Assembly: GCA_001769215.1 (NCBI GenBank) | Contig: MEOL01000007.1 | Coordinates: 1 to 64,000 of the forward strand | DNA: 64,000 nucleotides | Origin: Bacteroidetes bacterium GWF2_41_31 | GTDB lineage: Bacteria > Bacteroidota > Bacteroidia > Bacteroidales > F082 | Reading direction: 5' to 3' | Shown here: in pieces, positions 61,731 to 64,000 of the stretch | Numbering within the stretch: position 1 is the stretch's first letter | How the letters are laid out: every line of letters begins with the position of its first letter | The notes under the pieces: model-generated | The model's database searches: none | What the model was told of the DNA's origin: nothing | Seen by the model: only the letters and a program-made list of their open reading frames with translations | Program-made: the position numbers and the translations under genes

Positions 61731-63383
61731 TCAATCGCCGTTACTTGCTAATTTAGCCCTAACCACCTCAATCCCTTTATCCATCACAACATCCTGGTTG
61801 TTTAGTATTTGGGTGATGGTTGGGTAAAGGGTGATATCAGGTTGGATGCCAAATATTATAAAAGGTTTGCCACTGTATGGGAACTTGCATCTGCGTGTAC
61901 AAATACGGGCAATGATATCACCGGATAAATCTTCAACCATCAAGGGTGCCCCGGTGGATCCTCCGGTTGGAACCCCAATGAGTTGCGGGCGGTCCTGGAT
62001 TTCATACAACATAATCAGAAAATCCTCTGCAGCCGAAAATGTGTACTCACCAATAAGTATCACCACAGGACATTGAATACGTTTAATCGTGTCTTCTATC
62101 CGGATCGTGTCAGCCTCTTCCTGACGAAACACGTTGTTTTCGTAATAAGGTTTGTATTCATCATACCCAAACCCCATGGCTTTGTACACTGCATCACTTT
62201 TTCGGGTTTCGCCGGCCAAACCAAGGAAGTAATTTTGTTTGATTATCCTTTGAATCAAGGAATAGGCTACGCGCGTTGATCCACCTCCATTGTACCGGAT
62301 ATCCACGACAAGCCCATTGGCTTTAAGCAATTGGGGCATAATCTGCTCAATTTGTTCAATGGTTTCCTCTTCAGGGTAAAATCGTGTAACCGTAAGCAGG
62401 GCAATGCTGTCGTCGGTGAATGTAAGATCCAGGTTATCAGTATATTTTGGCTTTGCGCCCATAAACTGATATTTCTCTCGTCCCTCATTGTCATACCGGG
62501 TAGACTCACCGTTGCGTTCAATCTGCACAGTTTTATCTTCTCCCATTGAATTCCGAAAGGTCAGGGTCAGTGGTTGCGATTTAAGTCCATAAGGAAAAGA
62601 ACTGGTGCCTATCATCCACTTGTTTGCCTCCGTAGATGCCGAAATATACGGCAACACTTCTTCTTCCATGTATTGTTTGGTGTGCTTTCCTTCAATCTTC
62701 ACAATTTTCGCACCCAATTCCAGTTGGTTTTTCAGAGTTTCACGATAGCTTTTAATGTAAATATTTTCTTCAACAGAAACCAGACTCAAAGGTGCATAGT
62801 CGCAGTAAATACTAAACTTACCCGTGTTAAGAAACTGTGAATGACCATCATTTAATCTGGCGGCAAACGAACTCAGTAATCGGGAAAATTCATAATCGTT
62901 TTTGGTGTTAAGCGCCTTTGGGATAGTAGCCTGATAAAGACTGTCCCAGCTAAAGCCCAGTAAATCATAGTTTGCAAAGTTGTATTTCGCCTCACTCCAG
63001 AATAAACTCAAGGTATAGATTTTCTGATCATCGGTCATCTTATTTGGAAGATCATGAACTCCAACGATTTCTGTAAATGCTGTATCTGTCTGATTCAAGA
63101 TCACCACAAACCGGATGGTATCGCGGTTGTGCAGCTGAAAAGTGATTGAATCCACATCAGTGATAAACCTGATTTCCTGGGTTTCTTGGTTATTGTTGAA
63201 ATAAATTTCAAGCCTGTCGGGATTCAAATCAGGCGAAATTCTCCAATCAGTACCTGTTCCGTTTAGTTGGCGGATAATAATTTCCTGACCTGAAAGCAAA
63301 TAATGTTGCGACAGCACGATGTTTGGGGTCAACATGGCAGTAAGCAAAACAACATGGATGAATAGTTTTAGTCGGGTTTTCAT
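61731..63383 (-). CDS. S41-family peptidase
   Basis: A 550-residue exported serine peptidase of the C-terminal-processing type. A signal peptide (to about residue 25) is followed by an N-terminal domain and the tail-specific protease domain with LVVDIRYNGGGSTRVAYSLI and the catalytic Ser in GEYTFSAAEDFLIML. No PDZ domain is obvious. It is 62 bases upstream of the permease gene on the same strand and may be co-transcribed. Confidence 0.9.
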   Translation of the reverse strand: MKTRLKLFIHVVLLTAMLTPNIVLSQHYLLSGQEIIIRQLNGTGTDWRISPDLNPDRLEIYFNNNQETQEIRFITDVDSITFQLHNRDTIRFVVILNQTDTAFTEIVGVHDLPNKMTDDQKIYTLSLFWSEAKYNFANYDLLGFSWDSLYQATIPKALNTKNDYEFSRLLSSFAARLNDGHSQFLNTGKFSIYCDYAPLSLVSVEENIYIKSYRETLKNQLELGAKIVKIEGKHTKQYMEEEVLPYISASTEANKWMIGTSSFPYGLKSQPLTLTFRNSMGEDKTVQIERNGESTRYDNEGREKYQFMGAKPKYTDNLDLTFTDDSIALLTVTRFYPEEETIEQIEQIMPQLLKANGLVVDIRYNGGGSTRVAYSLIQRIIKQNYFLGLAGETRKSDAVYKAMGFGYDEYKPYYENNVFRQEEADTIRIEDTIKRIQCPVVILIGEYTFSAAEDFLIMLYEIQDRPQLIGVPTGGSTGAPLMVEDLSGDIIARICTRRCKFPYSGKPFIIFGIQPDITLYPTITQILNNQDVVMDKGIEVVRAKLASNGD

Positions 63384-63579
63384 TGATTGAGTGGGTTTTT
63401 GTATTTAATCTGCGTGCCGTTGATTTTATGTTTAAATGGTTGTTATTCTGATGCGTATATTTAACAGGAGGCCAGAAAAGAGTAGGATTGTTAGTTTTTT
63501 ATAAGCTCGGAAATATTTTTCCCAATGAGGCTATAAAGCTAACAATAATTTGAATTTCAATAAATTTCCAGAAAATATT

Positions 63580-64000
63580 TTACAACCGTTCCAACACTAC
63601 CGCCTCATAGCCCAGTAAATCAAGAAAATTGTGTTGTGTCCGGTCGTTGAAACTGATGTATGTGTTGAGCAGCACTCTCCAATGGGTATTTCGGGGCAAT
63701 GCGATGGTTTTTTTTCGTGAAGTAAAATTGAGAACCACCAGGATATTTTCTTTGTTATGTTGTCTTAAATATGAAAGCACACCGGATTGACCTTTTTCCA
63801 TAAATTCCATGCCTCCCTCCGTCAGTGCGGCTCTGGTAGAACGGATGTGTAACAACTTTTTATAGAGGGAATAGATGGACATTTCATCTTTGGCTTGATA
63901 TTCAACACATTTCTCCTGATAACGGTTGTTTACAGGCAGCCAGGGTTTCTGCGTTGAAAACCCGGCATTCACAGAATTGTTCCATAACATGGGTCGTCTT
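63580..64000 (-). CDS. C-terminus of a GH13 alpha-glucosidase (partial)
   Basis: At least 140 codons that run off the right edge. RRPMLWNNSVNAGFSTQKPWLPVNNRY matches the R-x-P-M-x-W...NAGFS...PWLPVN motif shared by oligo-1,6-glucosidases and trehalose-type GH13 enzymes. The rest is the C-terminal beta-sandwich (VLSYLRQHNKENILVVLNFTS) ending VLERL. The catalytic (beta/alpha)8 barrel lies outside the window, so substrate is not determinable. Confidence 0.9.
   Translation of the reverse strand, partial: RRPMLWNNSVNAGFSTQKPWLPVNNRYQEKCVEYQAKDEMSIYSLYKKLLHIRSTRAALTEGGMEFMEKGQSGVLSYLRQHNKENILVVLNFTSRKKTIALPRNTHWRVLLNTYISFNDRTQHNFLDLLGYEAVVLERL

Overview
The window reads as chromosomal DNA of a free-living, probably aquatic or sediment member of the Bacteroidota. 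This rests on the gene families: type IX secretion (T9SS) C-terminal sorting domains on three large secreted proteins, a TonB-dependent receptor with a carboxypeptidase-regulatory-like N-terminus, WG-repeat and DUF4252 proteins, a short primary sigma factor, and the Bacteroidota promoter signature (TTG, 16-23 bases, TAnnTTTG) upstream of many genes. No rRNA, tRNA, CRISPR array, insertion sequence with transposase, or replication origin was found.

Layout. 0-7.7 kb: a hairpin, a 25-unit heptanucleotide array, guaA, two small membrane proteins, a MATE exporter, an AsmA/DUF748-like protein and a DEAD-box helicase. 8.0-9.3 kb: an exosortase-like membrane protease and a partner membrane protein behind a promoter with a palindromic operator-like site. 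9.6-15.8 kb: a WG-repeat protein, an NTF2-like lipoprotein, a T9SS cargo, and a FIST protein / histidine kinase / NarL-type regulator operon. 16-21.5 kb: core genes (hotdog thioesterase, rpe, primary sigma factor, pnp, rpsO) and a DUF308 protein. 21.6-25.7 kb: an 83-residue protein with a PID-CTERM-like tail and a 1253-residue T9SS propeller protein. 25.9-28.7 kb: a TPR/LytS-type kinase with a LytTR regulator. 28.7-35.3 kb: a TetR / LolA-like / two-permease / ATPase operon, separated from two downstream envelope genes by a nested palindromic element. 35.3-44.4 kb: a decayed DUF4143 ATPase with three spaced palindromic repeats, a TonB receptor, an SH3b amidase, a UPF0173 hydrolase, a di-heme cytochrome c, an M1 peptidase and idi. 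44.6-48.8 kb: a TylF-like methyltransferase whose 5' end contains a heptanucleotide array, then an A/T-rich accessory island with a PutAbiC-like abortive-infection protein, an internally duplicated secreted protein, and a toxin-antitoxin pair with a broken toxin. 48.8-64 kb: folC with exbB/exbD/tonB-like genes, an ECF sigma cluster, a TlpA-like thioredoxin, rsmE and DUF4159 downstream of a 1-kilo-residue PKD/T9SS protein, a MacB-like permease, an S41 peptidase, and the C-terminus of a GH13 glucosidase running off the right edge.

The parts most worth following up are the exosortase-like pair with its possible small substrate, the cassette-like defence island at 45.5-48.8 kb, the heptanucleotide array inside a coding region, and the dispersed palindromic repeats. 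All functions are assigned by reading the sequence only; no database search was run.
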